Positions 13,666 through 24,836 of a DNA stretch of 64,000 nt are shown one piece after another. Position numbers and translations under genes: made by a program. The notes below the pieces were generated by a model. That model was not told the origin of the DNA and searched no databases. It worked only from the letters and a program-made list of their open reading frames with translations. The stretch comes from Trichobilharzia szidati (Eukaryota > Platyhelminthes > Trematoda > Strigeidida > Schistosomatidae): positions 98,214,020-98,278,019 of the forward strand of contig OX235272.1 in assembly GCA_944472155.2 (NCBI GenBank), read 5' to 3'. Every line of letters starts with the position of its first letter. The first letter of the stretch is position 1.

Positions 13666-13922
13666 AAAAATGATTAAAATGGACATGGTCTCGGGCAAAT
13701 GTTAAGGGAAGTGGGTGAACCCTGGTTATATAATGGTAAAAGTGGTTAAACAGTGCTTAAATTATGGTTAAAATAGGAAGGTGGCAGCTAAACAGTTTGA
13801 GAATATTGGTCAAGTTTTGGTCTGTCAATGGTCCAAATAGGGAAATTTATGTCATATAACCAGAATTCGCCCACCCTTTCTTACCATTGGTCTTGTTTAT
13901 TATCCACCCATCGTTTACCATT
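13666..13922. repeat. Imperfect inverted repeat of about 75-bp arms
   Basis: The left arm near 13666-13738 (with GTGGGTGAACCCTGGTTATA) is matched in reverse complement by about 13845-13922 (with TATAACCAGAATTCGCCCAC). By eye roughly 75-80% identity, separated by about 105 bases. The spacer contains iterated ATGGT(T)AAA-type words. It could be a small foldback element or MITE. No transposase was seen. Confidence 0.5.
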
Positions 13923-15239
13923 TTTGTCATGTTAGGCAGCTACATTGTCACTGATAATACATTGTTTCTTACAGCAGTGAAATACGATGCTTACATTTTC
14001 TATTTGATTGGTGATATAAGTTATTAATAAACCCTGAATGTAGAGGTGCGTAGGCCCAAATCTGAGTTGTTCTTTGATAATGATGACATGATTCTGCATT
14101 GTACATGTGCTTAAGCTTATTTCCGGAAACTTATCAGTATGCATCAAAAACATCAGAAACTAAAGAGTGATGTCTTTTAGAACCCACTGATAATAACCTA
14201 ACGACTTAGGGTTCAACCAAATACTGACGTATTTAGTTTTATGATGCTAAAACTAAAGATCTGCATGCTTAGCGCCAGTTGCATTTCCACTGATTCCAGC
14301 CAGTTAATATCTCTGTAGTTAAGTATTTCCTGGCTTGTCCGCTTGGAATCCTGTGAGTTGAGTTTTTATTTCTTTAAGTATGGTGGATTTTAAGACTATC
14401 GTAGTCTAGAAAGCACGCCTAATACAAGACACCAACGTGTGATGGATCCCTTAAAACGTTGTTTCTCCAATTAGCCTCACTTGTATAAAAGTACTATGAA
14501 CTAGTATATTGCAAGTCAATCAGTACTTTACGGTTTCTTGTACAAATGAAAATGTAGTTCAGTAAATATGTACCATCTAATAAACTGCACACGGATGAAG
14601 ACACAACCTGAGCATTTAGAGCAAGAATCTGTCTAATTGGTAGCGGACTGAAATTTCGCTGTTTTTCTTGCATGTGGGATCGGTAATATATATACATTTA
14701 AGTGAAAGGTGCCTCTGTAGTAAAACCACTTCACTAAATCCCAATTTTCAGCTGGAAGTATACATCGTAAAGAAATCCAGTATTAGCATCGTGTATTTTG
14801 AAGTGTGCATAAACTGTTACAACTACTTTTGTTTGATAAAAAACCACTGCGTGTCTTACATAAATAAACGGTGGTGGCTTAGCTAAAAAAGTTGCCTGTT
14901 TTCAGGCTACAAATCTTGGAAGCTGTGTAGGGATGTAATAGTGTTTACTGTCTTGCATATAACATCAATCCCCTGAAATCTGACTTTATGAGGAAGAAAG
15001 AGTTAATATCATCTCCAGCGAGCAAACCTACAAACAAGTCTTTGTTGCCTTAATGTTTTAAATACCTTATTATTGCTGGCTTTTGAGAGCAGTAGCTGTT
15101 CCCTCTTTTGCTGTCTCTCCACTGTGGAGAGAGGCGGTTAGAAAAGGTCGACCCTAAAATTTGTACATTCCGACTTAGCTTATGATGGTCAGTAGCAGGC
15201 GGTAACACTAATACTCAACCAAACCTAAAAGCCAGTCCA
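13923..15239. other. Intergenic DNA, nothing recognised
   Basis: Short frames on both strands without domains. The 3' part (15.1-15.24 kb) may be the 5' end of the RTE element that follows. Confidence 0.4.
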
Positions 15240-17530
15240 GACAGACCGTGTGTGACCGGATTCAAACAGTTATCCCTTGGTCTCTGCGGTCACGCAACAT
15301 ATTGTCTGTCTGTTTCATGTACCCCAAGAATAGATCAACTTCTATGGTTTGGGCAGCTGGGAAGTAACAGTCAACCAAACACTTCCAAAAACACACCAAG
15401 CCCTCCTGAACATCATTCTCCTTTATCCCCGTCACCCTCATCATTTTGCTTCCCTTCTTCTGTCAGTACTATTGTTCAGGCCGGTCAGGCATCTTCATTT
15501 CTTTCTGTGGCCACAAATAACAATGAGGGCCGGGAAAACACCCCCACCCCCGATAATCTCTTAGAGCCACACCTTCAACTTCATATTGGGGCATTTAACG
15601 TCAGAACTCTGTCATCTCTAGCCATTGATGTGTGTTGTGTCTCGGAGACACGCATACAAAACCCGGGTGTGGTCATTCACTTAACCTCACCCGGCCAACA
15701 ATGTAAATCTGCAAAATTCACCTGAAGGGTATCAGGGGAATCCTTAGCTAGTCCACGAGGACTTGGAGGTGCAGGGATAGCGTTGAGTGTTAGGGCAGAA
15801 AAATCCCTTCTTGACTGGATCCCAGTAGATAGCCGTATGTGCGCGGTCCGTCTGAACGGGTCTCTTATAAGAAAGAAGGGCGGCGTTAACCGTCGATGTC
15901 TTTTCATAGTCTTCGCTCACGCCCCAATTGACTGAACTAAAGGATGATTTCTACGAGAAACTATCTGGTCTGCTGCCAAAAGCAAAAGGCTGATATAGTT
16001 ATCTAAGCAGGCGACTTCAATGCCCTAGTAGGGAAGTTATGCCAGACTGAGAAGTGTATAGACGGTAATTATGGAGTTCCCTGCCAACAAATCGACAGCG
16101 ATGCTCGTCTTCTACAGTTCTGTTCAGATAATCATCTGTTCCTAGTCATCTCTAACTTTAGGCAAAAAGAGAAACATTACCTAACCTGGCGATCTCCATT
16201 ACCAAATTAACGTTGGACTCTTAGAGACCACATAGAGATAGACTATCGTTGGTGAGGGTGAGTAGAAAACTACCGCTCCTTCTAGAACACGTGCGTAGAC
16301 TCCAATCATGCCCTAGTTCGCGCACGTTCATGCTTACGATTAAACGGACTTAAAAAACTGTTGGCTGAGAAGCGGTAACGCCCCCGACTAGACCCAGACA
16401 CTGAATCCCTGTTTAAGGAAGAAACAATGGAACGAGTATCTGAAGCCGACATCAATACTCCTTCTGAGGAAGCCTGGCACAACATACAGTTAGCTGTAGA
16501 CACATGTAAACGCTAGTAATATAAAACTGAAAGCCAGTGGATTTCTACTACCTCATCCTAACTGATTAACGTAGGAAGACTGATTCCGGCGGGCTGTGAA
16601 AATGATGAGCGGCGAAAGCTGCTTAAACGCAAACTGAGAGAAAGTCTTCTTAACGACCGTGAACGTTGAAAAGAATACTTTGAGGAGCGATTTACTTGAC
16701 CTACACCCACGCTCAACTTACCCAGCATCCAACAGCTGCCTGAATGGGATATACACACCGGTCCTCCATCCCTAACTGAGGTCTGACGAAATCTCAGTAC
16801 GAATACAGAGGGCTAGTTTCGCATATGCCAGTTTACGCCGTCTCTGGCGTAGACGCGATATCCGACTATCGACCAAAGGGCGTGTGTACTGCTCAACAGT
16901 CCGCTCCGTCCTCCTTTATGGCTGTGAGACCTGGCCATTGAGAGCAGAAGACATGAAAAGATTAGCTGTCTTTGATCATAGGTGCCTGTGTTCTATCTCC
17001 TGTGTGAAGTGGAATAATAAGGTGAGCAATATTGAGGTTAGGCGTCGTGTGCTAGGTAAGGTGGGGAAATCAGTCGACGAGACTGTGAAATTGCATCGAC
17101 TGAGATGGTTAGGAAATGTGTTACGTATGCCTAGTCATCGCCTTCCTCGACGGGCAATGTTAGCTGATATAGGGCCAGGCTGGAAAAGAGCCAGAGGCGG
17201 TCAAACGAAAACATGGCACCAGTCAATGAAATCCACAACAGTTAGTCTAAGCCACGTAGGAAGATGTAGACTTCCTGGTTGGGATCCTCGGGATGTTAAA
17301 AGCAGATGACTGGAGACAATTGGTGACATGGTTCAAAATCGTTCTCAGTGGCGCAGATGCATCCACTCCTTGTGACTTATGATTTTCAATTAAACTGTTT
17401 TGTTCTTCGTTATTACTATTCTTTTGTCTCACACCTCTGTTTACTGTCTCAAATATGCATTTCTCCTACTTTCTTCTCTTGCTTTGTGTGCTACATGGAG
17501 TGTGGCAACTTGAACTGCCGCACATATGTG
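15240..17530 (+). mobile_element. RTE-clade (SR2-like) retrotransposon, copy 1, RT core deleted
   Basis: An N-terminal leader with TGFKQLSLGLCGHAT leads into an RTE endonuclease: HIGAFNVRTL (15582-15610), AIDVCCVSETRIQ, GIALSVRAEKSLLDWIP, CAVRLNGSLI, then through several stops and frameshifts to the end of the endonuclease near 16300 and the linker to 16760. At about 16782 the frame that should enter the RT domain (LTEV) jumps directly to the post-RT region ([18 protein letters not shown]), so the polymerase core is deleted. The C-terminus is well preserved at 16884-17309 ([51 protein letters not shown]). A 3' UTR ending around GTGTGGCAACTTGAACTGCC (17500-17519) is shared with copy 2. Confidence 0.82.
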
Positions 17531-18985
17531 CAAAGTTCTATGTCAAAAACCTACCGACTGACCTAACTGAGGTTACTGAAGCTGTCACTAGTCTGAAACG
17601 AGGCGAAGCCGCGGTACCTGACAGAATGACTCCAGAGTTGTCTAAAGACGGTGGGAAAAGTTAACTATTATGTGTTAACCAACGTATTAGGCAATGTCTG
17701 GGAATCAGAGGAAGTCCCGTCAAGCTGGTGTAAGTTATTGATTATCACGATAGACAAGAAAGGAAACGTTTTTCTGTGATAATATGGTATCTAAAGTCCT
17801 AGACTCTATAATCATACGTAGGCCAAGAGGTGCTTGAAGGGGTGAAACACGAGAGAACCAGGCAGGCTTTATACCAGGAAGAGGGTGTATTGATCATATC
17901 TTCACCCTTCAACAGATTCTGAAACAGGCATATTTACCGGCGTTCAACAGTCGTCATATTTCTTGACCTAAAAGTGGCATTCGATTCCGTCGACCGAAAG
18001 GAACTATGGCGATGTTTTGCTGTTAAGGGGATGCCGAGAAAATACATCGCACTGATCAAGGCACTCAACTCATGCATCCAGATGAGAGCTTACGGCGAGT
18101 TGTCATCTGAACTGGTGACATCTAGATGATGCTACAATATTGGACTACGTTGACTCCTAGTTTGAAGATAGGGAGTGAAGTGGTGGATCGTGTTAACCAC
18201 TTGACTTATCTGAGAAGTTGTATCAGCCTCGGTGGGTTGATCGTTGACGAAATCTCATCACGGATACAGAAGGCTCGTTTGACATTCGCCTGTCAACTGA
18301 CGCCATCTCTGGCGTAGACGTGATATCTGACTGTCGACTAGAGAACGTGTCTATTGCTCAGCAGTTCTCTCCGCCCTCCTCTGTGGCTGTGAGCGAGACA
18401 TGGTCATTAAAAGTGGAAGAGATGAAAAGGCTAGCTGTCTTTGATCATAGGTATCTGTGTTCTATCTCCCGTGTTAAGTGGTTATAATAGGGTTAGCAAT
18501 ATTGAGGTTAGACGTCGAATGCTAGGTAAGGAGGGGAAATCAGTCGCCAAGGTTATGAAGTTACATGCACTCAGATGGTTAGGACATTTGTTGTGTATTC
18601 CTAGCCATCGATCGCCTTCCTCGACGGGCAATGTTAGCTGACATATGATCAGATTGGATAAGAGTTAGTAGTGGTCAGACGAGAACATTGCTTCATCAGT
18701 CAATGAAATCCACTACAGTTAGTTTAAGCCACGCAGGAAGGTGTAGACTTCTGGTTTGGGGTCCTCGGGATGCTAAAACCTAATGGCTGGAAACAATTGG
18801 TGGAATGGCTCAAAATTACTCTCAATGGCGTTCTCCTTGATTTATAATGTCCAATAACATTCTAATGTTCTTCCATGTTACTGTTCTTTTTGCTTCACAC
18901 TTTTCTTTACTGACTTCTCTTGCTTCGTGTGCTACATGGTGTGGCAACTTGAACTGCTAAACATCTGCGAATTTCTACGTTGAAA
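17531..18985 (+). mobile_element. RTE-clade (SR2-like) retrotransposon, copy 2, 5'-truncated
   Basis: Starts abruptly inside the element at DLTEVTEAVTSLKRGEAAVP (RT entry), then with frameshifts covers RT motifs (ENQAGF...GRGCIDHIFTLQQILKQ, FLDLKVAFDSVDRKELW) to about 18120. The catalytic YADD/FADD part is deleted, and the sequence resumes at IGSEVVDRVNHLTYLRSCIS and the C-terminal GNIEVRRRMLGK-type region to about 18640. It then carries a 3' UTR like copy 1 (GCTACATGGTGTGGCAACTT at 18929-18948). It directly abuts copy 1. Confidence 0.8.
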
Positions 18986-19309
18986 ACGCTCAGTGAGTTA
19001 ATGCTGTTCCCATGAAAAACCTTTCGCTGGATTCTTATTTAGTTAAAATTTGCAATCCCTTTGTATCAGTTTGTTTGCACAGGAGTTTATATCTGAACTT
19101 TGAAATTGACTGCGTTTTTAACGTAAGAATTCGCACAAAGGTGCAGCCGTTTAAGTTGCTCCACTCCGTAAAGCACACAAAAATATTCAAGGAAACTGTT
19201 ACGAACAAAACTATCCGGGAGAAAGGACAAGTACATAGCTGATGAGAATTCGTTGGATCTAGGAGATCATGAAGAGTGAATACATCTACACCATTGAGAA
19301 CTATTTAAA

Positions 19310-19500
19310 GCCGTACCACTGGCCGTCTGCATTCACTGGTTACTCGCCTTTCTAAGACACAAGCTAAGTAGTCCCTTCGTAGCTCAAGCCAACAATGAAA
19401 GTCTTCGTGAATTGATGCCAAGGTTTGACCACCCCTAATTCTTTTCAATCCCAAATATATATCAGCTAACACTGTTGGACAAGGAAGACAATATTTTGGA
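19310..19500 (-). mobile_element. RTE-like fragment, reverse orientation
   Basis: Minus-strand residues LPCPTVLADIYLGLKRIRGG match [20 protein letters not shown] of the RTE copy at 17150-17200 (by eye). Only about 150-190 bases are recognisable. Confidence 0.6.
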
Positions 19501-20130
19501 ATGTTAACAAGTATCGTAGCCATCTCAATTGATGGTGTTATCAAGCTAAATCAATGTAGCACTCAGTGTTTTTCTTACTCCAGAAAGTTCACGCAAACTA
19601 GCCTAAGAATTTCATGAAACCCATTAGGTGAATTTCATAGATTATCGTTTTGGCTAGGTTGGGGTTGAGTAGACAACCATTCTTCGGTTTTTCATGAGTG
19701 TCCGCGAAATTCATGACTCGAAATGCCACAGTTCTGGCTAATGTAGCTTATTGTCTAATTATACATGGGCTCTTGACGTTGATTGCTCCAACATAAAGTT
19801 ATCAGTATTTTTTTAAAGAAATTATTAGTGTATTTCTGGCCCTGGTCTTCGTTAACGTTTTTTTCAACCTCTTTACTACCAAAGCTTAAGTCTCAGTTTT
19901 CCTTCCTTGATTTCTCGCATGATGGAATTATGTAGTTTTTCTTGTGACCCAATTTCAGCTTTTTATGCTCTTGTTTCAAATAACCTTATTAATTGGTTTT
20001 ACGTATTCTTGATTTCGTAAGACTGTTCATAATCTTCCACACATTCTTATTTCTCTTACATTTTGACTTATTTCTGACAGTAACTTCATGCCGTACTGGG
20101 CAATTAGCACTATACATGTATACTATTATT
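19501..20130. other. Intergenic DNA, nothing recognised
   Basis: AT-rich with no coding signal. The 19993-20181 frame runs into the palindrome and is not a gene. Confidence 0.5.
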
Positions 20131-20232
20131 CCATTATGGATAAGATTTGATTTTGATAAATCACACAGTGTTATACAATAATATTACTGTATAACACTGT
20201 GATTTATCAAAATAAAATCTTATCCATAATGG
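20131..20232. repeat. Near-perfect palindrome, 47/45-bp arms
   Basis: 20131-20177 is the reverse complement of 20188-20232 apart from one mismatch and one 2-base indel. The spacer is 10 bases (20178-20187). Both arms begin or end with CCATTATGGATAAGAT. The strand could fold into a long hairpin. Confidence 0.9.
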
Positions 20233-20594
20233 AGTTATACTCTACCACAGCGCCTAAGTTTTATATTTATATCAATAAACTACCATTATTATTGTTAAAA
20301 CACAAACTTGGTACGTTATGGACACCAAGAGATGCGCCATTTAAACTCTCATTGTTTGAGCAAGGGCAGGTATGCTGCTCGGACATCCATACCAAAGCTA
20401 GTGGTTATCTTAAGGGGCCACAATCGAGAGTTAGACTTTTGAAGTGTGATCCACAAAGCAGTTGGTCAGCTTCAGGAGCTACGTTTCCATTTTTGTCTTT
20501 GACTCAAACAGGTTCATTCGCCTTCCGATCTTTTCGGATTTCTGAAGCCCATGTACATCATAGGTTTAGAATCAGAGTTTCCTACCTACCCTAG
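20199..20594 (+). other. Open frame of unknown status (131 codons)
   Basis: Begins within the right arm of the palindrome. From about residue 40 on, composition is less AT-rich than the surroundings (LFEQGQVCCSDIHTKASGYL, LTQTGSFAFRSFRISEAHVH). There is no family I recognise, no splice context and no signal peptide. More likely an open stretch within a repeat than a gene. Confidence 0.2.
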
Positions 20595-21069
20595 GCAGGT
20601 CATCAGTCCGTTTGTAAATACCAGACATTCACATTCACCCTTTTATTTATGCGACGGACAGCTGCTGCGTGAAGGTAGGGAATAGAAGTACTTGGTAGAG
20701 GCGATGAACTTCTTTAGTGACTACAGCTTTGGGAAGAAGTAACGAAAAGTGACTTCTTTGCTAACTTATGTGCTCTTAATACATAGTTTGTCAAATCACT
20801 AATGTTGGGAAAGTATGGGTTAAGAACTTTTTGGTTAGATGTAGGCTTTCACCATTTATGTATGTCAATCACTTGCTTGATCACGTAGACTGTTGTCGTC
20901 TACCTAATTGAGTTTGTTAAAGGTCGCATATGTTCTTCTACTCTGTTATCTTGGGGGACGGTAATACTAGACGTTGGCAGAGAAGTGAATAGACACAGCG
21001 AGTTGGGAATAATTCACTACAAGGTGAGTAGAAAAATGTGGGTAGTTGTGATACGATTCTTGGTGACTA
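20595..21069. other. Intergenic DNA, nothing recognised
   Basis: No coding or repeat signal. Confidence 0.4.
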
Positions 21070-21260
21070 GTGTGAAGCTGTGGTTAATTGGTCTAGGCGC
21101 TCTACTTCCAAACATTGGGTCGCAGGTTTGAGTTCCGCTCTACCTAGCGCGGTTCTGGTAGTCGTGTAGTATCACTAGCCCTCACACAACAGGTTTGGCT
21201 GATTACCAACTGCAATAAAATGGTGGTTTTTGGGATAAATATCAGTTGTGTGGTGATTAG
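21070..21260 (+). mobile_element. tRNA-derived SINE-like sequence
   Basis: A pol III promoter layout is visible: an A-box-like GTGGTTAATTGGTCTAGGCG at 21080-21099 and a B-box-like GGTTTGAGTTCC at 21125-21136, spaced about 45 bases apart. An unrelated tail follows (to about 21260). It differs from the SINE heads at 24.2, 27.8 and 33.3 kb. It does not fold into a full cloverleaf by eye, so it is not called a tRNA gene. Confidence 0.5.
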
Positions 21261-21568
21261 ATCCACCTATATGGTCAATGACATTAGTGTGTCTGTAAAT
21301 CTTGTTATTTGTCTATTTAATATTTGAGTGTTATATCAATGTAACAACATTTACTTGGTATTCATAGAATCGAATAGCAATCCATCGCACCTTCTATTAC
21401 TCTACATTTTTCAAACTCCCAAATAGTGAACTTTACTTAATTTTACTGTATAACTAAACAGAAGAATAACATAATTAATCTATACTATATAGCAGGAAAT
21501 ATATCATCTAACTTCCAAAATCCCTACTTTATAAATCTATGCTTGAATTTGTCCTATTTATTTTTCAG

Positions 21569-22795
21569 AATGTCATCTGTAAATTTTGTGAAGGCTATTA
21601 TGACTTTGGTAGTGAACAACCAGTGTGTTCATCTTGTCATGCTTTTATTTATGAATTCAGTCTGCCTCAAATGACTGAAAATCGATTGTTTGAAGAAAAG
21701 GAAGCGTCTAATGATAGCGGAAATGAGGAACCAGATAAAGGATCTGAATTATTCGCAACTGGTTGGAATTCTTTCAATTTCGAAATCACTCCACATGATC
21801 ATGCACATGTCAAAGCTCGACAACCATGTGGCCGAATGTTTTCAGCCACCTGTCCCCTACAACAGCCTCACGTTATTGCGTCCTACTCCAGTTACCCTGT
21901 AACCGACTATGTATCACCAGTTTTTAAGAGAAAGATCAAATCCTGTGGTTCACGCATTTCTCCAAATCTTGAAGATCTTCCAACTGAAATTTTGCTCCGT
22001 GTATTTTTAATGTTGGATGATATATGCCTGTGGTCTCTGCGTCAAGCTTCATCTCGATGTCGCTCAGTAATAGACAGTGAAATATCTGAGCAACAATGGG
22101 AATCCTATGTATTATTTCGATGGCCACTGTTCAACCCAAATTGTCGAATTGAAAGTTGGAGGCTACTCTACCTCAATATGATGGAAAGTGTCACTTGCCG
22201 GTTTTGTTTGGAACGCTTACGTCTACCGGTATTATTTCCAATTGAAGCTCCAAAAGTTCGATATAAACGTATTAAACATGAATTTGAAAATTTATGTTCT
22301 GATCCGCCTTATGGCATAAGAATTATCACGTTAGACACGGAAACGTATTCACATTTCTTAGCTGGTATTGAAGGTCCACCTCAATCCCCATACCAGGGTG
22401 GATTTTTTCATGTGCTTATTCTTGTTCCAGATAGTTATCCTTTTCGGCCACCAGTAATACGTTTTCTCACACGTATCCTGCATCCTAATATCAGTTTTCA
22501 TGGTGATGTTGGGTTGGACTCAATTAGACACAATTGGTGTTTAGCTCTGAGTTTAGAGAAACTTTTAATAAGTATTTTAGCGCTTCTAACTGATCCTCAT
22601 ACGCGTATTTGTATGGAACCAGTAATTGGAGCTCTGTATGATTGGGATAAATATCAATTCGAGGAATTGGCAAAATTATGGACATGGAAATTTGCTTGTC
22701 ATGATTATTTGTCAGCTGACTTTGTATCCACAATGGTACTTCCAGATTATATTGAACAGACTCACCGACGTCTTAGCTGTCAACAAATTCGATGA
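21569..22795 (+). CDS. F-box protein fused to a catalytically altered ubiquitin E2 (UEV-like) domain
   Basis: A continuous frame of 408 codons from a probable splice acceptor (TTTTTCAG ending 21568) to TGA at 22793. The frame also has an ATG at 21539, but the pyrimidine-rich tract plus CAG suggests that this lies in intron and that an upstream exon exists, not found here. Counting from 21539, residues 14-33 hold two CxxC pairs (CKFC and CSSC), a possible zinc-binding motif. Residues about 143-195 are an F-box (NLEDLPTEILLRVFLMLDD, LRQASSRCRSVI). A CRFC follows at 220-223. Residues 243-390 are an E2 fold (RIKHEFENLCSDPP, GPPQSPYQGGFF, YPFRPPVIRFLTRI, HPN at 315-317). The position of the active-site Cys reads GDVGLDSI, i.e. 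Gly at about 325 instead of Cys; another Cys occurs at 334. F-box proteins recruit substrates to SCF ligases through Skp1. UEV proteins bind ubiquitin or an E2 without catalysis. Joining the two is unusual. The role is inferred only. Confidence 0.82.
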   Translation, partial: NVICKFCEGYYDFGSEQPVCSSCHAFIYEFSLPQMTENRLFEEKEASNDSGNEEPDKGSELFATGWNSFNFEITPHDHAHVKARQPCGRMFSATCPLQQPHVIASYSSYPVTDYVSPVFKRKIKSCGSRISPNLEDLPTEILLRVFLMLDDICLWSLRQASSRCRSVIDSEISEQQWESYVLFRWPLFNPNCRIESWRLLYLNMMESVTCRFCLERLRLPVLFPIEAPKVRYKRIKHEFENLCSDPPYGIRIITLDTETYSHFLAGIEGPPQSPYQGGFFHVLILVPDSYPFRPPVIRFLTRILHPNISFHGDVGLDSIRHNWCLALSLEKLLISILALLTDPHTRICMEPVIGALYDWDKYQFEELAKLWTWKFACHDYLSADFVSTMVLPDYIEQTHRRLSCQQIR

Positions 22796-24097
22796 ATTAG
22801 ACAGCGAAAGAAAACAGATTTCATTTTACTCAACATTTAGGCATACGTTTTGTTTTATTTGGCATCTAGAAAGCGCCTGTCTATGTAATCTAATGTCATT
22901 TTTTGTGCCTTGATAAATATCCTCTTCTCAATTGTTATTTTGCTTTTCGTATGACACACAGTTGTTTGTACACATACTTCGTCATCTGGCCAACTCAAGT
23001 ATAAAATAATCATAATGATCAATGTCCTTTTTTGTATGGATAAATTGATATTTTTTAAAAAGCTCTTTCATTTCTCACACTAGAAGTTTCTTGTAAGAAC
23101 AATTAGTTTGCACTTATGTAATTAATTACCTTTGCAAGTTTTTGTATACAGGATTAATTATAATGAATAACTTCTCTCAACGACATTAACGTTTGTCAGT
23201 AGAGTTGATATCAGTTAGAAAGGTCGTTTTGTGTCGACTGGAAAAGTTTTTCTTTGTCATCATTGTTCACAAACGTTGCCAAACAGGGCTTTCTTTTCTT
23301 GTTTTGAGTGTTAATACTTATCCATGTTAATGTGAGCCTATACTTGATGACTGTCGTTTGATCAGTCACTTTCAGATAGATCATATCCTTTGCATTTAGT
23401 ATCTATTATTGTTTGATTTAAGCTTGTTCTTTTGAAGAAAAAAAACATTTTTCTTCAAATCTTTTTCTGTGTTGTCCTTTTGTTCGGCTTACAGTGCGTG
23501 TTTATGAAGCATCAGTGATATTCATACCTTTATCGTCTTATACTGTTTGTTGTATATTTACGTAATGTTATCAGCCATACACTCTGTTACATCTATACAG
23601 AATTTTACTAATTTATTTTTGTGTTGTTTAAAATGAACACGTTTTTCTCCTGGCGGGTTAATTGAAAAAGGATCATCTTGTATACATTCTCATATCAAAC
23701 TCATCTGTGAAAGACATTACTTATTTATTTAGTATACTTTGTATTCCTTTATTTCATTTGATTGATCGATTAATTGATTCAGTTGTTATAATGAAAAATA
23801 AACTTGATCAGAAATATAACTATACTTATATGCTAGTGATTCTGCTTGTTTTTATATCAGAGGTTTGCTGGCTTAAATTATTTGAATAGGTGGTATTAAT
23901 CATTAGAATGGTAGTTAGTATAGACTTTCCCTGATCAATACTAATTTCATAGTGTGTAGTTAGTTATCAGTTATAAAGCTTTGACAGGTTTCGAGAAATT
24001 CTATTCCGCAGAGATTATGTGTCTGATGATAAACTTAAATGCCAACATTTAAAGTCACTATTGTATTTGTCACACATATTCATAATCCGGTGGATAT
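22796..24097. other. 3' flank of the F-box/E2-like gene and convergent intergenic DNA
   Basis: AT-rich, no coding region. AATAAA occurs at 23797-23802. Nearer hexamer variants exist but none can be assigned as the polyadenylation signal. Together with the next stretches it separates two convergently transcribed genes. Confidence 0.4.
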
Positions 24098-24286
24098 TAA
24101 ATATTTTTGATTATAGCTTCAAACCACACAGTATTTTTGGTACAAGTATGGAATTTTCAGCATATGATATCGGTAGCCCAAATTTTGCAGGCCGACCATA
24201 GATATCAGGTGTGCGTCAGCAGGGGATCGAACTCCGGACCATGTGCATGGTTGGCGAGAGTCCTAACCGCTGTGCTACCGACGCAC
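24098..24286 (-). mobile_element. tRNA-derived SINE, reverse orientation (body type A)
   Basis: The reverse complement of 24212-24284 has a tRNA-like head: GCGTCGGTAGCACAGCGG (acceptor strand plus A box) and GTTCGATCCCCTGC (B box), with 3' bases complementary to the 5' acceptor strand. The body then matches the SINE at 33305-33503 (ACTGAAAATACGGTGT-type tail), ending in an A-rich/AAAAT tail. Confidence 0.75.
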
Positions 24287-24755
24287 AAATAATCAGTATC
24301 TTCATGAATATGGTAATTATTTATGTTCGATTCACCTTAGTTTATGTCGTTGAAATGAACCTTTATAGTAAGTCCAACTAATTGGATATTTTGAAGTGGT
24401 TATATTCTGTAAGCTGGTTGACTTAGTTACACAGCTTTGACTGTCCTACTAGACAACATCTTCAGAGCAACCTTCAGTATGAAGTGAACAGATATGGATT
24501 CTCCATGAATGCTATAGTTGTCTCTCCTGAAAGTCTTGGTTGTGACTGATACATCAGTGTTGTTCGTTTTTTGTCGACTTGGAATTTCCAAGTCAGTCAT
24601 CTCAAAATTATCCAAAAAATATGAACAAACAACTTGATTGTAATAATTTAATTGAATAATTCCAAGTTTTTAAATAATTGATAATACATGGCATGAGTAA
24701 TATGCTCTATGTCTAGTCAAACAGATTTTGTCTTCAACTTAATCAGTGTAGATGC
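24287..24755. other. 3' flank of DNAI1
   Basis: Likely contains the 3' UTR of the minus-strand dynein gene. I could not define its polyadenylation site. Confidence 0.35.
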
Positions 24756-24836
24756 TCAGCCAACTAAAGTTAAGATTTTATCCAACTTTTTAATTTCAAC
24801 TTCTGGTCCTTTCGGTTGATCTAGTCCTTTCTTTTC
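24756..24836 (-). CDS. DNAI1: DNAI1 last coding exon
   Basis: The acceptor is TTAACTTAACAG just upstream (plus coordinates 24837-24848). Encodes [20 protein letters not shown] then ILTLVG and TGA. In-frame (phase 0) continuation of the preceding exon that ends LRKLPK. The Lys-rich run and EI.KLDK.L..V block match the C-terminus of DNAI1 proteins. Confidence 0.88.
   Translation of the reverse strand, partial: EKKGLDQPKGPEVEIKKLDKILTLVG

Noticed and set aside
20199..20594. 131-codon plus-strand open frame as a protein gene
   Set aside because: Starts inside a palindrome arm, no recognisable domain, no splicing context; listed only as an open stretch.
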